DNA from: Pseudonocardia sp. TRM90224
GTDB taxonomy: Bacteria; Actinomycetota; Actinomycetes; Mycobacteriales; Pseudonocardiaceae
DNA: 64,000 nt
Direction of reading: 5' to 3'
Assembly: GCF_021245725.1 (NCBI RefSeq)
Contig: NZ_JAJGSX010000001.1
Span: 744,001 to 808,000, forward strand
Shown here: piece by piece, positions 16,622 through 27,000 of the stretch
Layout of the letters: each line of letters begins with the position of its first letter
Position numbering within the stretch: position 1 is the first letter of the stretch
Notes under the pieces: model-generated
The model's input: the letters and a program-made list of their open reading frames with translations, nothing else
The model's database searches: none
What the model was told of the DNA's origin: nothing
Translations under genes and position numbers: made by a program

Positions 16622-17044
16622 TCAGACGGTGACCTTGAGGTCCACGTCGATGTTGCCGCGGGTAGCCTTCGAGTAGGGGCAGACCTGGTGGGCGCCCTCG
16701 ACGAGCTCCTGGGCCGTCGACTGGTCGAGGCCGGGCAGGTGCGCGGTCAGCACGGCGTTGACTGCGAAGCTGCTGCCGTCGGGGCCGATGCCGATCGCGG
16801 CCGTCACGGTCGTCTCGGCGGGCACCGCGACCTTCTTGGTCCGGGCGACCAGCCGGAGCGCGCTGTGGAAACAGGTCGCGTACGCGGCGGCGAACAGCTC
16901 CTCGGGGTTGGTGCCGCCGCCGGGTCCGCCGAGCGCGGGCGGCATCTTGACGTCCTGGTCGATGAGGCCGTCGGACGAGCGGACCTTGCCGTTGCGCCCG
17001 TCGCCGGACGAGGTGGCCTCTGCCGTGTAGACCGCGTTCACCAT
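16622..17044 (-). CDS. ohr: Organic hydroperoxide resistance protein (OsmC/Ohr family)
   Basis: A 140-residue peroxidase of the Ohr subgroup, which reduces organic and lipid hydroperoxides using a reactive Cys pair and lipoyl-type thiols. Cys58 (ATCFHSAL) and Cys122 (HQVCPYS) are at the conserved places, and the Ohr motifs GGPGGGTNPEELFAAAYATCF and CPYSKATRGN are intact. Length is normal. A perfect inverted repeat lies 24 bases upstream of the ATG and fits control by the thiol-based repressor OhrR, which is not encoded in this window. Confidence 0.95.
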   Translation of the reverse strand: MVNAVYTAEATSSGDGRNGKVRSSDGLIDQDVKMPPALGGPGGGTNPEELFAAAYATCFHSALRLVARTKKVAVPAETTVTAAIGIGPDGSSFAVNAVLTAHLPGLDQSTAQELVEGAHQVCPYSKATRGNIDVDLKVTV

Positions 17045-17067
17045 CGGAGCTGCTCTCCTTCACGTCG

Positions 17068-17087
17068 TTATGTTGTGTACAACATAA
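17068..17087. promoter_or_regulatory. OhrR-type operator
   Basis: TTATGTTGTGTACAACATAA is two perfect 9-base arms around GT, placed upstream of ohr in the promoter position. MarR-family OhrR proteins bind inverted repeats of the TTGT/ACAA type, so peroxide-induced derepression of ohr is the likely mode. Confidence 0.75.
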
Positions 17088-17153
17088 CTCTACGACTCCC
17101 TACTGACACGTATCGGTAGCAGTGGCGAAACACACCATGGCGACCATGGGGCG

Positions 17154-18185
17154 GTGACCCTGTGGCGAATGCATGTCGAGCTCGAGGATCGGCCCGGCCG
17201 GCTCGGCGAGCTGGCGACCGCGGTCGGCACGGCGGGGTGCAACATCATCTCCCTGCACGTCGTCGGCGAGCCCGCCGACGACGGCTCCGTGACCGACGAG
17301 CTGCTGGTCAAGGTGCCAGCGGGGATCGAGGCCGGCACACTCGTCGACGCCGTGCGGCAGGCCGGCATCCCGTGCACGTTGCTCGTGCGCGCCGACGCCA
17401 CCGAGCTGTCCGATCCCGCGACGACAGCCCTCGCACTCGCGCGCATGGTCGCGGCCGATCCCGGGAGCGCACCGCGAGCCGTTGCGACGATGTTGCGCGC
17501 CCGGCTCGTCGACCCCGAGGCATCCCCGGGAGGCACGACGGACGACGCCTACGTCACGCGGATCGGCGCGCACCAGCTCCAGATCGGCCGGGCGTGGCCA
17601 TTCACCGCCACCGAGCTCTCCAGGGCCGCCGCGCTGCTGGAGCTGGCCGGTCAGCTGGAGCTGCGCGGCAACCACCGGCCGGGAGCGGACGACCGGGTGA
17701 TGGTGTTGCGCGACGGCTCCGAGGTGCGGCTGCGCCACGTGGCGCCCGGCGACGGGCCGCTGGTCGCGGCCTTGCACGCCCGCTGCTCACCGGAGGTGCG
17801 ACGGGCCCGCTTCCTCGCTCCGGCGCCGCAGCTCCCGGCTGCGGAGCTGGCCATGCTGCTCGGATCACCGCACGGGCACGCACTGCTGGCCGTCACCACC
17901 GACGGGGGCAGCGCCGTCGGGCTGGCCAACCTCGAGCCGCACACCCCGGGCGCCGCCCGGATCTGCGCGCTCGTGGAGGACGCGTGGCAGGGCAGGGGGC
18001 TGGGCACGGCACTGCTGCGCAGGCTCGTCGACATCGGCGCGGCGGAGGGTGTCACGCAGCTGGTCGGTGTCGCCCGTCCGGCCGACGTCGGGGTGACGCG
18101 CCTGCTCCGCAGGGCCGGGCTGCGCCCCTCGGCGGAGCTGGTCGGCGACGAGGTACACCTGAGGGCGCGCCACCACACACGGTAG
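17154..18185 (+). CDS. ACT domain fused to GNAT acetyltransferase
   Basis: A 343-residue protein. The N-terminal ACT domain (about residues 1-75: WRMHVELEDRPGRLGELATAVGTAGCNIISLHVVGE) is a regulatory fold that usually senses amino acids. A middle region of about 100 residues (TALALARMVAADPGSAPRAVATMLRARLV) has no recognised domain. The C-terminal GNAT domain (about 185-335) has the acetyl-CoA loop DAWQGRGLGTALLRRLVDIGAAEG. The plan suggests an acetyltransferase controlled by an amino acid, possibly modifying another protein; that is inference. GTG at 17154 has GACCAT 6 bases upstream and no Shine-Dalgarno. A strong hairpin spans the stop codon. Confidence 0.85.
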   Translation: MTLWRMHVELEDRPGRLGELATAVGTAGCNIISLHVVGEPADDGSVTDELLVKVPAGIEAGTLVDAVRQAGIPCTLLVRADATELSDPATTALALARMVAADPGSAPRAVATMLRARLVDPEASPGGTTDDAYVTRIGAHQLQIGRAWPFTATELSRAAALLELAGQLELRGNHRPGADDRVMVLRDGSEVRLRHVAPGDGPLVAALHARCSPEVRRARFLAPAPQLPAAELAMLLGSPHGHALLAVTTDGGSAVGLANLEPHTPGAARICALVEDAWQGRGLGTALLRRLVDIGAAEGVTQLVGVARPADVGVTRLLRRAGLRPSAELVGDEVHLRARHHTR

Positions 18186-18200
18186 TGACGCGCCCTCAGG
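18158..18200. terminator. Bidirectional terminator hairpin spanning a stop codon
   Basis: CCTGAGGGCGCG (18158-18169) and its exact reverse complement (18189-18200) enclose 19 bases that include the TAG of the ACT-GNAT gene. It stands between this gene and the convergent ABC ATPase gene and can end both transcripts. No T-run follows. Confidence 0.65.
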
Positions 18201-18222
18201 GGTGAATCAGATCCAGATCGGA

Positions 18223-19308
<1,086 letters not shown>

Positions 19309-19479
19309 GACTGATTCCTTCCCACCGGCAGGAACGTGCCGGACGATCCGAGTGTGAGGGCGGTCGCAGCCTGTCACGTCCGTGCGGCGAGATCCAGCCC
19401 CACTACCGTCCGTGAGACCTGAGTTACTACTGGTCAGTGTTACGGCATCGTTACAGATTCCAGTTGCCTACTGCGATGC

Positions 19480-19491
19480 GTAAACGCTTAC
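19480..19491. promoter_or_regulatory. LacI-type operator in the sugar ABC transporter promoter
   Basis: GTAAACGCTTAC, extended as GTAAACGCTTACA, is a near-palindrome with the central CG typical of LacI/GalR operators. It lies 64 bases before the binding protein start in the divergent gap to the ATPase gene. The LacI-family gene at 22966 is its likely partner. It overlaps a possible -10 region, so repression lifted by the sugar is expected. Confidence 0.75.
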
Positions 19492-19554
19492 ATTCCACCG
19501 GTCTAGTGACGCAGGGCACGCCCTGCCGTCCCATTTATGAAGCGGAGGGTGTGG

Positions 19555-20940
19555 ATGTCTGGTTTGACACTGCGCAGGCCTTCGCGGACTACGACCCTGA
19601 TGGCCGCCGCGATCGGCACGAGCCTCGTGCTCGCCGGCTGCGGTGGCTCCGGGGGCGGCGGCGGAACCGCCCCCTCGGCCCAGGGACCGGAGTGCGCGGC
19701 CTTTACGCAGTACGGCGACCTCAACGGCAAGACGATCACCGTGTACACCTCGATCGTCACGCCCGAGGACCAGCCGCACATCGACTCGTACAAGACCTTC
19801 GAGAGCTGCACCGGCGCGACGGTCAAGTACGAGGGTTCGAAGGAGTTCGAGGCGCAGCTGCCGGTGAAGGTGGCTGCCGGCACCCCGCCGGACATCGCCT
19901 ACATCCCGCAGCCCGGCCTGCTCGCCTCGCTGGTCCGCGACAACAAGGCGATCAAGCCGGCCCCGGCCGCGGTCTCCGCCAACGTCGACAAGTACTACCC
20001 GGAGACCTTCAAGAGCGCCGGCAGCGTGGACGGCACGCTCTACGCCGCCCCGCTCGGCGCGAACGTGAAGTCGTTCGTCTGGTACTCGCCGACCAAGTTC
20101 AAGGAGAAGGGCTACGCCGTCCCGAAGACGTGGGACGAGATGATCACGCTCTCCAAGACGATCTCCGCAGCCGGCGAGAAGCCGTGGTGCGCCGGCATCG
20201 GGTCGGGTGACGCGACCGGTTGGCCGCTCACCGACTGGCTCGAGGACACGATGCTCCGCGAGAACGGTCCCGAGGTCTACGACCAGTGGGTGAAGCACGA
20301 GATCCCGTTCAACGACCCCAAGGTCGCAGCGGCGCTCGACCGGGTCGGCGGCATCCTCAAGGACCCGGCGTTCGTCAACGGCGGGCTCGGCGACGTGTCG
20401 TCGATCGCCACCACGACGTTCCAGGACGGCGGCCTGCCGATCCTCGAGGGCACCTGCTACATGCACCGCCAGGCCAACTTCTACGCGGCCAACTTCCCCG
20501 AGGGCACGGACATCTCGGAGAACGGTGCGATCTACGCGTTCGAGCTGCCGCCGGTCGACGCCAGCAAGCCCACCCCGATCCTCGTCGGCGGTGAGTTCGT
20601 GGCGGCCTTCACCGACCGTCCCGAGGTCCAGGCCTTCCAGGCCTTCCTCTCCTCGCCGGAGTGGTCGAACGCCAAGGCGAAGGCCGGTTCGGACATCGGG
20701 CAGAGCGGCTGGCTCAGCGCCAACACCGGGATGGACGCCGCCAACCTGAGCAACCCGATCGACAAGCTGTCGGTGCAGGTGCTCCAGGACTCAAACAACA
20801 CCTTCCGGTTCGACGGTTCCGACCTGATGCCCAAGGCGATCGGTTCGGCTGCCGAGTGGAAGGGCATGACCGACTGGATCACCGGCAAGAGCACGGCCGA
20901 CACGCTCACCTTCATCGAGCAGGCCTGGCCCAAGTCGTAG
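19555..20940 (+). CDS. Extracellular solute-binding lipoprotein of a carbohydrate ABC importer
   Basis: A 461-residue family 1 solute-binding protein. The lipoprotein signal ends in VLAGCGG with Cys29, so it should be anchored on the outer face of the membrane. Family features are ITVYTSIVTPEDQPHIDSYKTFE near the N-terminus, a hinge and Trp/Tyr-rich sugar-binding segments (DQWVKHEIPFNDP), and a C-terminal WITGKSTADTLTFIEQAW. The overall type is close to alpha-glucoside/maltose-class binding proteins but the sugar is not predictable. ATG at 19555 was chosen because GGAGGG lies 5 bases before it; an upstream ATG at 19537 would put the ribosome site inside the gene. Confidence 0.93.
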   Translation: MSGLTLRRPSRTTTLMAAAIGTSLVLAGCGGSGGGGGTAPSAQGPECAAFTQYGDLNGKTITVYTSIVTPEDQPHIDSYKTFESCTGATVKYEGSKEFEAQLPVKVAAGTPPDIAYIPQPGLLASLVRDNKAIKPAPAAVSANVDKYYPETFKSAGSVDGTLYAAPLGANVKSFVWYSPTKFKEKGYAVPKTWDEMITLSKTISAAGEKPWCAGIGSGDATGWPLTDWLEDTMLRENGPEVYDQWVKHEIPFNDPKVAAALDRVGGILKDPAFVNGGLGDVSSIATTTFQDGGLPILEGTCYMHRQANFYAANFPEGTDISENGAIYAFELPPVDASKPTPILVGGEFVAAFTDRPEVQAFQAFLSSPEWSNAKAKAGSDIGQSGWLSANTGMDAANLSNPIDKLSVQVLQDSNNTFRFDGSDLMPKAIGSAAEWKGMTDWITGKSTADTLTFIEQAWPKS

Positions 20941-20946
20941 GTCGTT

Positions 20947-20979
20947 CGCCGGGGCGGGCGCGTGCCGCCCGCCCCGGCG
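20947..20979 (+). terminator. Intercistronic hairpin between binding protein and permease genes
   Basis: CGCCGGGGCGGGCG (20947-20960) pairs perfectly with CGCCCGCCCCGGCG (20966-20979) around a 5-base loop. It lies 7 bases after the binding protein stop and upstream of the permease gene. In sugar ABC operons such hairpins protect or partly terminate the message so that the binding protein is made in excess. Confidence 0.75.
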
Positions 20980-21013
20980 ATCCCCTCCTCGGCCCCTCGG
21001 AGGTGAGCCGCAC

Positions 21014-21982
21014 ATGACCCTGCTCGACAAGCTCGGCCAGCTGGTGGTCGCGATCGTCGTCTTCGCGGCGATCATCGGCCTCGTCCTGTTCGTCGCCGAC
21101 AGAGCGCGCGGACGACGCGCGGAGCTCTGGCAGAGCATCCTGTTCCTCGCGCCATCGGCGCTGCTGCTGATCGTCGGCCTGATCTGGCCGGCACTGCGCA
21201 CGATCTACCAGTCGTTCTTCGACCGGACGAGCACCAACTTCACCGGTGTCTCGAACTACCTCACGATCTTCACCCAGCCCGAGCTGCTGCTCGTGCTGCG
21301 CAACACCGCGCTGTGGGTGGTCATCACGCCGATCCTCGCCACGGCGATCGGGCTCGTCTACGCCGTGCTGGTGGACCGCACGCGCTTCGAGTCGTTCGCG
21401 AAGGCGCTGATCTTCCTGCCGATGGCGATCTCGTTCGTCGGCGCTTCGATCATCTGGAAGTTCGTCTACGAGTACCGCCCGAACCAGGGCAACATCCAGC
21501 AGATCGGGTTGATCAACCAGTTCCTCGTGTGGATCGGCCTCGAGCCGGTCAACCTGCTCCTGCAGCAGCCGTGGAACAACCTCCTCCTGATCATGGTGAT
21601 GATCTGGATCCAGGCCGGGTTCGCCATGACGATCCTCTCCGCGGCGATCAAGGCCATCCCCGACGACATCACCGAGGCCGCACGGCTCGACGGCTGCGGC
21701 AACGTCCGGATGTTCTTCTCGATCACGCTGCCGAGCATCCGCCCCGCGCTCGTCGTCGTGCTGACGACGATCAGCATCGGCGTGCTGAAGGTCTTCGACA
21801 TCGTCCGCACGATGACCGGCGGCCAGTTCAACACGAGCGTCATCGCGAACGAGTTCTACTCGCAGAGCTTCCGGATCAACGACTACGGGATCGGCGCCGC
21901 GCTCGCCGTGCTGCTGTTCGTGCTGGTGGTCCCGATCGTCGTCTACAACATCCGACAGATGCGGAAGGTGAACGCGCGATGA
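21014..21982 (+). CDS. Carbohydrate ABC importer permease 1 (MalF/UgpA type)
   Basis: A 322-residue permease with about seven membrane helices; the first (LVVAIVVFAAIIGLVLFVADRAR) precedes the usual six. The ATPase-contacting EAA loop is present as EAARLDGCGNVRMFFSITLPSIRPA (about residues 225-249). It forms the membrane channel with permease 2. Its TGA overlaps the ATG of permease 2 by four bases (ATGA, 21979-21982), so their production is coupled. A GGAGGTGAG ribosome site is 6 bases before the ATG. Confidence 0.94.
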   Translation: MTLLDKLGQLVVAIVVFAAIIGLVLFVADRARGRRAELWQSILFLAPSALLLIVGLIWPALRTIYQSFFDRTSTNFTGVSNYLTIFTQPELLLVLRNTALWVVITPILATAIGLVYAVLVDRTRFESFAKALIFLPMAISFVGASIIWKFVYEYRPNQGNIQQIGLINQFLVWIGLEPVNLLLQQPWNNLLLIMVMIWIQAGFAMTILSAAIKAIPDDITEAARLDGCGNVRMFFSITLPSIRPALVVVLTTISIGVLKVFDIVRTMTGGQFNTSVIANEFYSQSFRINDYGIGAALAVLLFVLVVPIVVYNIRQMRKVNAR

Positions 21983-22893
21983 CCGTCATCGAGGATGTCG
22001 CGGGAGCCAAGCCCGACCTCGCCGCAGCGGCGACCAGCCCGTCGGCAGCGGCGAAGAACCAGCTCAGCTCGCGCTGGGCATCGGCGGCCGCACTCGTGAT
22101 CGCGGTGCTGTGGACGATCCCGACGTTCGGGCTGTTCCTCTCGTCGTTCCGCCCGGAGCGGGCGGTGAAGACCACCGGCTGGTGGACGTTCTTCGGCGAC
22201 TGGAGCGTGACGTTCTCCAACTACACCGCGGTGCTGTTCCGCGGTGGCCAGCCGCTGATCAACTACTTCGTGAACTCCATCCTGATAACGCTGCCGGCGG
22301 TGGTCATCCCGATCGTGCTGGCCTCGGTCGCGGCCTACGCGTTCGCGTGGATGAAGTTCCCGTTCAAGGACACGCTCTTCGTCGCGGTGTTCGCGTTGCA
22401 GATCGTGCCCCTGCAGGTCGCGCTCATCCCGCTGCTGCAGATCTACGAGACCACCGGGCTCGGTGGGACGTTCTGGACGGTGTGGATCTCGCACTCGATC
22501 TTCGCGCTGCCGTTGGCGATCTTCCTGCTGCACAACTCGATGCACGAGATCCCCGCGGAGCTGATCGAGGCGGCACGGGTCGACGGCGCCGGCCACGTGC
22601 GGATCTTCCTGCAGGTCATGCTGCCGCTGATGAAGCCGGCGATCGCCGCCTTCGCGGTGTTCCAGTTCCTCTGGGTGTGGAACGACCTGCTGGTGGCGCT
22701 CGTGTTCGCGGGCGGTACGGCCGACGTCGCGCCGTTGACGGTGCGGATCGCGGAGCTCTCGGGCACCCGCGGCACCGACTGGCACCTGCTGTCGGCAGGC
22801 GCGTTCGTCTCCATCATCATCCCGTTGGTCGTGTTCCTGAGCCTCCAGCGCTTCTTCGTGCGCGGGTTGCTCGCGGGCAGCGTCAAGGGCTGA
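21979..22893 (+). CDS. Carbohydrate ABC importer permease 2 (MalG/UgpE type)
   Basis: A 304-residue permease with six membrane helices after a charged, Ala-rich N-terminal tail. The EAA loop reads EAARVDGAGHVRIFLQVMLPLMKPA (about residues 199-223), the conserved docking site for the ATPase. It pairs with permease 1 to form the channel. Family traits such as VNSILITLPAVVIPIVLASVAAYAFAWMKFPFK and the C-terminal FFVRGLLAGSVKG are complete. The LacI-family regulator gene starts 72 bases downstream on the same strand. Confidence 0.94.
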   Translation: MTVIEDVAGAKPDLAAAATSPSAAAKNQLSSRWASAAALVIAVLWTIPTFGLFLSSFRPERAVKTTGWWTFFGDWSVTFSNYTAVLFRGGQPLINYFVNSILITLPAVVIPIVLASVAAYAFAWMKFPFKDTLFVAVFALQIVPLQVALIPLLQIYETTGLGGTFWTVWISHSIFALPLAIFLLHNSMHEIPAELIEAARVDGAGHVRIFLQVMLPLMKPAIAAFAVFQFLWVWNDLLVALVFAGGTADVAPLTVRIAELSGTRGTDWHLLSAGAFVSIIIPLVVFLSLQRFFVRGLLAGSVKG

Positions 22894-22965
22894 GGGCGGC
22901 CCGGTCGGGGGGACGGACGGGCTCATGACCGAGCATCAGCGACACCGGATCACCAGGTGCCGACG

Positions 22966-23967
22966 ATGAGCACGATCAAGGATGTGGCCGAGGCGGCCGG
23001 CGTCTCGATCGCCACCGTCTCGCGTGCGTTGCACGGGTTGCCTCGGGTGTCCGAGGCAACCCGGCAACGGGTGCTCACCATCGCGGCCGACCTGCAGTAC
23101 GTCGCATCGCCGAGCGCAGCCGGGCTGGCCAGCGGCCAGACGATGGCGGTCGGCGTCGTCGCGCCGTTCATCAACAGGTGGTTCTTCGCCGCCGTCGTGC
23201 ACAGCGCGGAGGAACTGCTCCGGGCGGCGGGTTACGACCTGCTGCTCTACAGCCTCGGCACCGACGCCGACGAGCGCCGGCGGGCGTTCTCCGGCAACGT
23301 GCTGCGCAAGCGGGTCGACGCGGTGCTCGTGCTCGGCCTGCAGCCGACGCCCGAGGAGGTGGCCGCGCTGTCGTCGGCGGGCGGCCCGGTCGCGATCGTC
23401 GGGGTGGCCGTCCCGGGCTGGGCCAGCGTCCGGATCGACGACGAGGCCGCGGCCCGCACGGCTGTGCGGCACCTCGTCGACCTCGGACACCGGCGGATCG
23501 GCTACATCGGCGGTGAGCCGCACGACCCGCTGCACTCGGCCGCTCCCGCGGACCGGCTGCGCGGCTACCGGGAAGAGCTGCGGGCGGCCGGGATCGCGCC
23601 GGACCAGCAGCTCGAGGCGGTCGGCGGCTTCACCGTCCGCGGTGGGATGGACGCGATGGACGCGCTGCTCGCGCTCGCCGACCCGCCCACGGCGGTGTTC
23701 GCCGCCTCCGACGAGATGGCGATGGCCGCGATCCACGTCGCCAGGCGCACGGGCATGCAGGTGCCCGGCGACATCTCGGTGATCGGGATCGACAACCAGG
23801 AGATGTCCGAGCTGTTCGACCTGACCACCGTCGCGCAGCCGGTCGACGCGCAGGGTGTGCTGGCCGCCGAGCTGCTGCTCGGTGCATTGAGCGAGCCGAA
23901 CCGGCCACGCCCTTCGGTCACGGTGCCGACGTCGCTGATCGTCCGCGGCTCCACCGCACCGCTCTGA
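22966..23967 (+). CDS. LacI-family transcriptional regulator of the sugar transporter
   Basis: A 333-residue LacI/GalR repressor. The HTH is STIKDVAEAAGVSIATVSRALHG at the N-terminus, with the hinge helix SPSAAGLASGQT after it and a periplasmic-binding-protein-like core (TMAVGVVAPFINRWFFAAVV, FAASDEMAMAAIHVARRTGMQVPGDISVIGIDNQ). I chose ATG at 22966 because AGGTG lies 6 bases upstream; GTG at 22957 is possible. Position after the permease genes and a LacI-type operator at 19480-19491 indicate that it controls the operon in response to the transported sugar or a derivative. Confidence 0.92.
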   Translation: MSTIKDVAEAAGVSIATVSRALHGLPRVSEATRQRVLTIAADLQYVASPSAAGLASGQTMAVGVVAPFINRWFFAAVVHSAEELLRAAGYDLLLYSLGTDADERRRAFSGNVLRKRVDAVLVLGLQPTPEEVAALSSAGGPVAIVGVAVPGWASVRIDDEAAARTAVRHLVDLGHRRIGYIGGEPHDPLHSAAPADRLRGYREELRAAGIAPDQQLEAVGGFTVRGGMDAMDALLALADPPTAVFAASDEMAMAAIHVARRTGMQVPGDISVIGIDNQEMSELFDLTTVAQPVDAQGVLAAELLLGALSEPNRPRPSVTVPTSLIVRGSTAPL

Positions 23968-24082
23968 TCCTCCTCGTGGCTGTCGCCAACCGGACGGGCG
24001 ATCACGGGACGGCAACGTTGCGGATCGCGCTGCACCTCACATGCAGCGTGGCTCTATCGTTCGACCGTCGAGGGGGGCACCT

Positions 24083-27000
24083 GTGACATCGCTCGATCAC
24101 GGGCTGGGCACGCGGGTCGTCGTGCGCGTCATCGACCGCACGGGCGAGGTGGTCGGCGGTGGGTTCTTCGTCGGCCCCGACCTGATCGCGACCTGCGCCC
24201 ACGTCGTCGCCACCGCCGTCGGAGCCGACCCGTACTCGCCGGAGGCGCCGACGACGAGCGTCGTGCAGCTCGACGCCCCGCTCTTCCGCGACCCCAGCAC
24301 CGACCAGCCCGTCTCGATCACGGCGGAGGTCACGCGCTGGCTGCCGATCGGTGCGGACGGCTCCGGCGACATCGCGATCCTGCGCCTGCGCGGGCAGGCC
24401 CCCGACGGCGCCCGCATGCCTCCGCTGCGGCGGGTCGACCAGCTGTGGGACCGCCCGTTCCGGGTGCTCGGCTTCCCCTCCGGGATGACCGACGGGGTCT
24501 GGGCCACCGGCAGGTTCCGCGGGGAGCAGGCCACCCGCTGGTTCCAGCTGCAGGCCGCGGTCGGCGAGCAGGCCATCGTCGAGGGCTTCAGCGGCTGCCC
24601 GGTATGGGACGAGGAGAGCGGCGCGGTCGTCGGGATGACCGTCGCGACGGACCACAGCGGCACGACGACCACCGCGTACCTGCTGCCGATCGAGCAGGTG
24701 CTCGGCGTCGACCCGGAGCTGCTCCCCTGCCCCTACCGCGGACTCGAACCGTTCAGCGAAGAGCACGCTCCTTTCTTCTTCGGCCGGGACGCCGATATCG
24801 CCGAGCTGGTCGACGCCGTGGCGGAGCGGCCGGTCGTCGCGGTGACGGGTCCATCGGGTGCGGGCAAGTCGTCGCTGGTCAAAGCCGGTCTCGTGCCGCG
24901 GCTGCGAGCGGCCGGCGACACGATCCGGGAGCTGCGGCCCGTCCCGGGCGAGCCGCCGCTGCGCGCGTTGCGAGCGGCATTGCGTCCGGACGCCGTCCAG
25001 AACGCCGACGCCGCGCCGCCCTCGATCGCGGAGCTGGCCGACCACGCCGCGCGGGCCAGGACGGTGCTGGTCGTCGACCAGTTCGAGGAGCTCGCCGCGA
25101 CGGATCCCGAGACCGCCCGCGAGCTGCTCGCGCTCTTCGGCGAGCTGGTGCGGGCGCTGCCGAAGGCCCACGACGGGCGGCTCCCGGTGCGGGTGGTGCT
25201 CACGCTCCGCTCGTCGACGCTCGACGAGGTCGTCGACCGCGACATCGCGGGGCTGCTGGGCGCCGGCACGGTGCTGCTGCCGCCGATGGACCGCAGCCAG
25301 CTGCGCGACGCGATCGTCGCGCCGGCCGAGCGGGCGCCGGGCCTCTCCTTCGAGCCCGGGCTCGTCGACCGGATCCTCGACGACGCCGCCGCTGAGCCGG
25401 GCCGGCTGCCGCTGGTGGAGTCGCTGCTCACCGAGCTGTGGGAGCGCCGGCAAGGCGGGTACCTCACCAGGGCTGCCTACGAGCGGGCCGGTGGGGTCGC
25501 CGGCGTCGTCGCGACGCACGCCGAGAACATCGTCCGGCCGTACGTCGGGACCGCGGACGAGCCGCGGCTGCGGCGCTTCTTCACCGCGCTCACCGGGCAC
25601 GACCGGGACGGCCGCTTCGTGCGCCGGCCGACTCCGATCACCGACCTCCCCGCCGACCTGCAGGAGCTCGTGCACCCGTTCGCGGCCGGCCGCCTGGTGG
25701 TCGTCGAGCGGTCGCCGACGGGCGCGCAGCACGTCCTGCTCGCGCACCAGGCGCTGATCGAGCACTGGCCGCGCCTCACGGCGTGGCTCACCGAGGACCA
25801 GGACTTCCTTACCTGGCGCTCCCGCCTCGACCAGCAGCGGGAGGCGTGGGACTCGGCCGGCCGCGACGAAGGTGGGCTGCTGCGCGGCAACGCGCTTGCA
25901 GCTGCGCAGCAGTGGCTGCCGGCGCGGTCGGACGACGTGCCGGCGGCCGCGCGGGAGTACGTGCGGCAGAGCCAGGTGCGGCAGCGGCGCGAGGTGCAGC
26001 GCTGGCGGGTGGTGACCGCGGTGCTGGCCGTGCTCGTGCTGGCGGCCGGTGTGCTCGCCGCCGTCACCGTGGTGAACCGCAACCAGATCAACGGGCAGCT
26101 GGGGATCGCCAACGCCGAGCTGCTGGGGCAGGCCGCGCTCGCCAGGGCCAACGGCGATCCCGCCACGGCCATCGCGCTGGCGCTCGCCGGCTGGCAGGCG
26201 GACCCGTCGAACTCGGCGGTCCGCACTGCGCTCGGCCGGCTCGCCCTCGGCACCCGCTCGGTGGACGCCGTGTACCCGGCACTCGTCGGCGACCCCGTGC
26301 GCTCGTTCGGGCTGTCGAACGACGGCGGGACGATCGCGATCCGCGACGGCGACGGGCTGGCGGTGCTCACCGGCCTGCCGACGGGAGCCTTCGACCGCTG
26401 GCAGGTCCCCGGCGTGCCGATCAGGACGACCCGCAACTCCGTCAGCCCCGACGGCACCTGGCTCATCTCCGCCGCCGACGACGGCACCCTCTGGATGTGG
26501 AACGTCCGCGAGCGCAGCGGGCCGGCCCGGATCGCCGCGGACGCGGGGCCCGCCGAGTTCGGCACCGTCGAGTTCGCCCCCGACGGTTCCCGGATCGGCT
26601 GGCTCACCCGCCGTCCCGACGGCACCCGAGCGCTCGTGATCTGGGACTTCACCCGCGGTGTCGTCGTCCCGCACCGGCTCGGCCCGATCACTGATCCCAC
26701 GGTCGCCGACGTCTACCTGACCGCCGACCCGAACATCGTGCTGCAGACCATCCAGAAGGTCCCTGGCAACGCGGTGGACATCGCTGCCCGCTCGATCGTC
26801 GACGGGTCGCAGCTGCACACCTTCCCCGCCGAGTCGGTCAGGTCCGGCCGGAGCCGGCTGGTGATCTCGTGCGCACCGGACGCGCCGAAGAGCGCTGTGA
26901 TCGCCGACCCGGTGACGGGCAAGGAGCTGCGCCGGATCGGCCTGCTGACCGACACCTGCACCGGCCCGTACCTCGGCACCAGGGTCACGGCTGACGGGCT

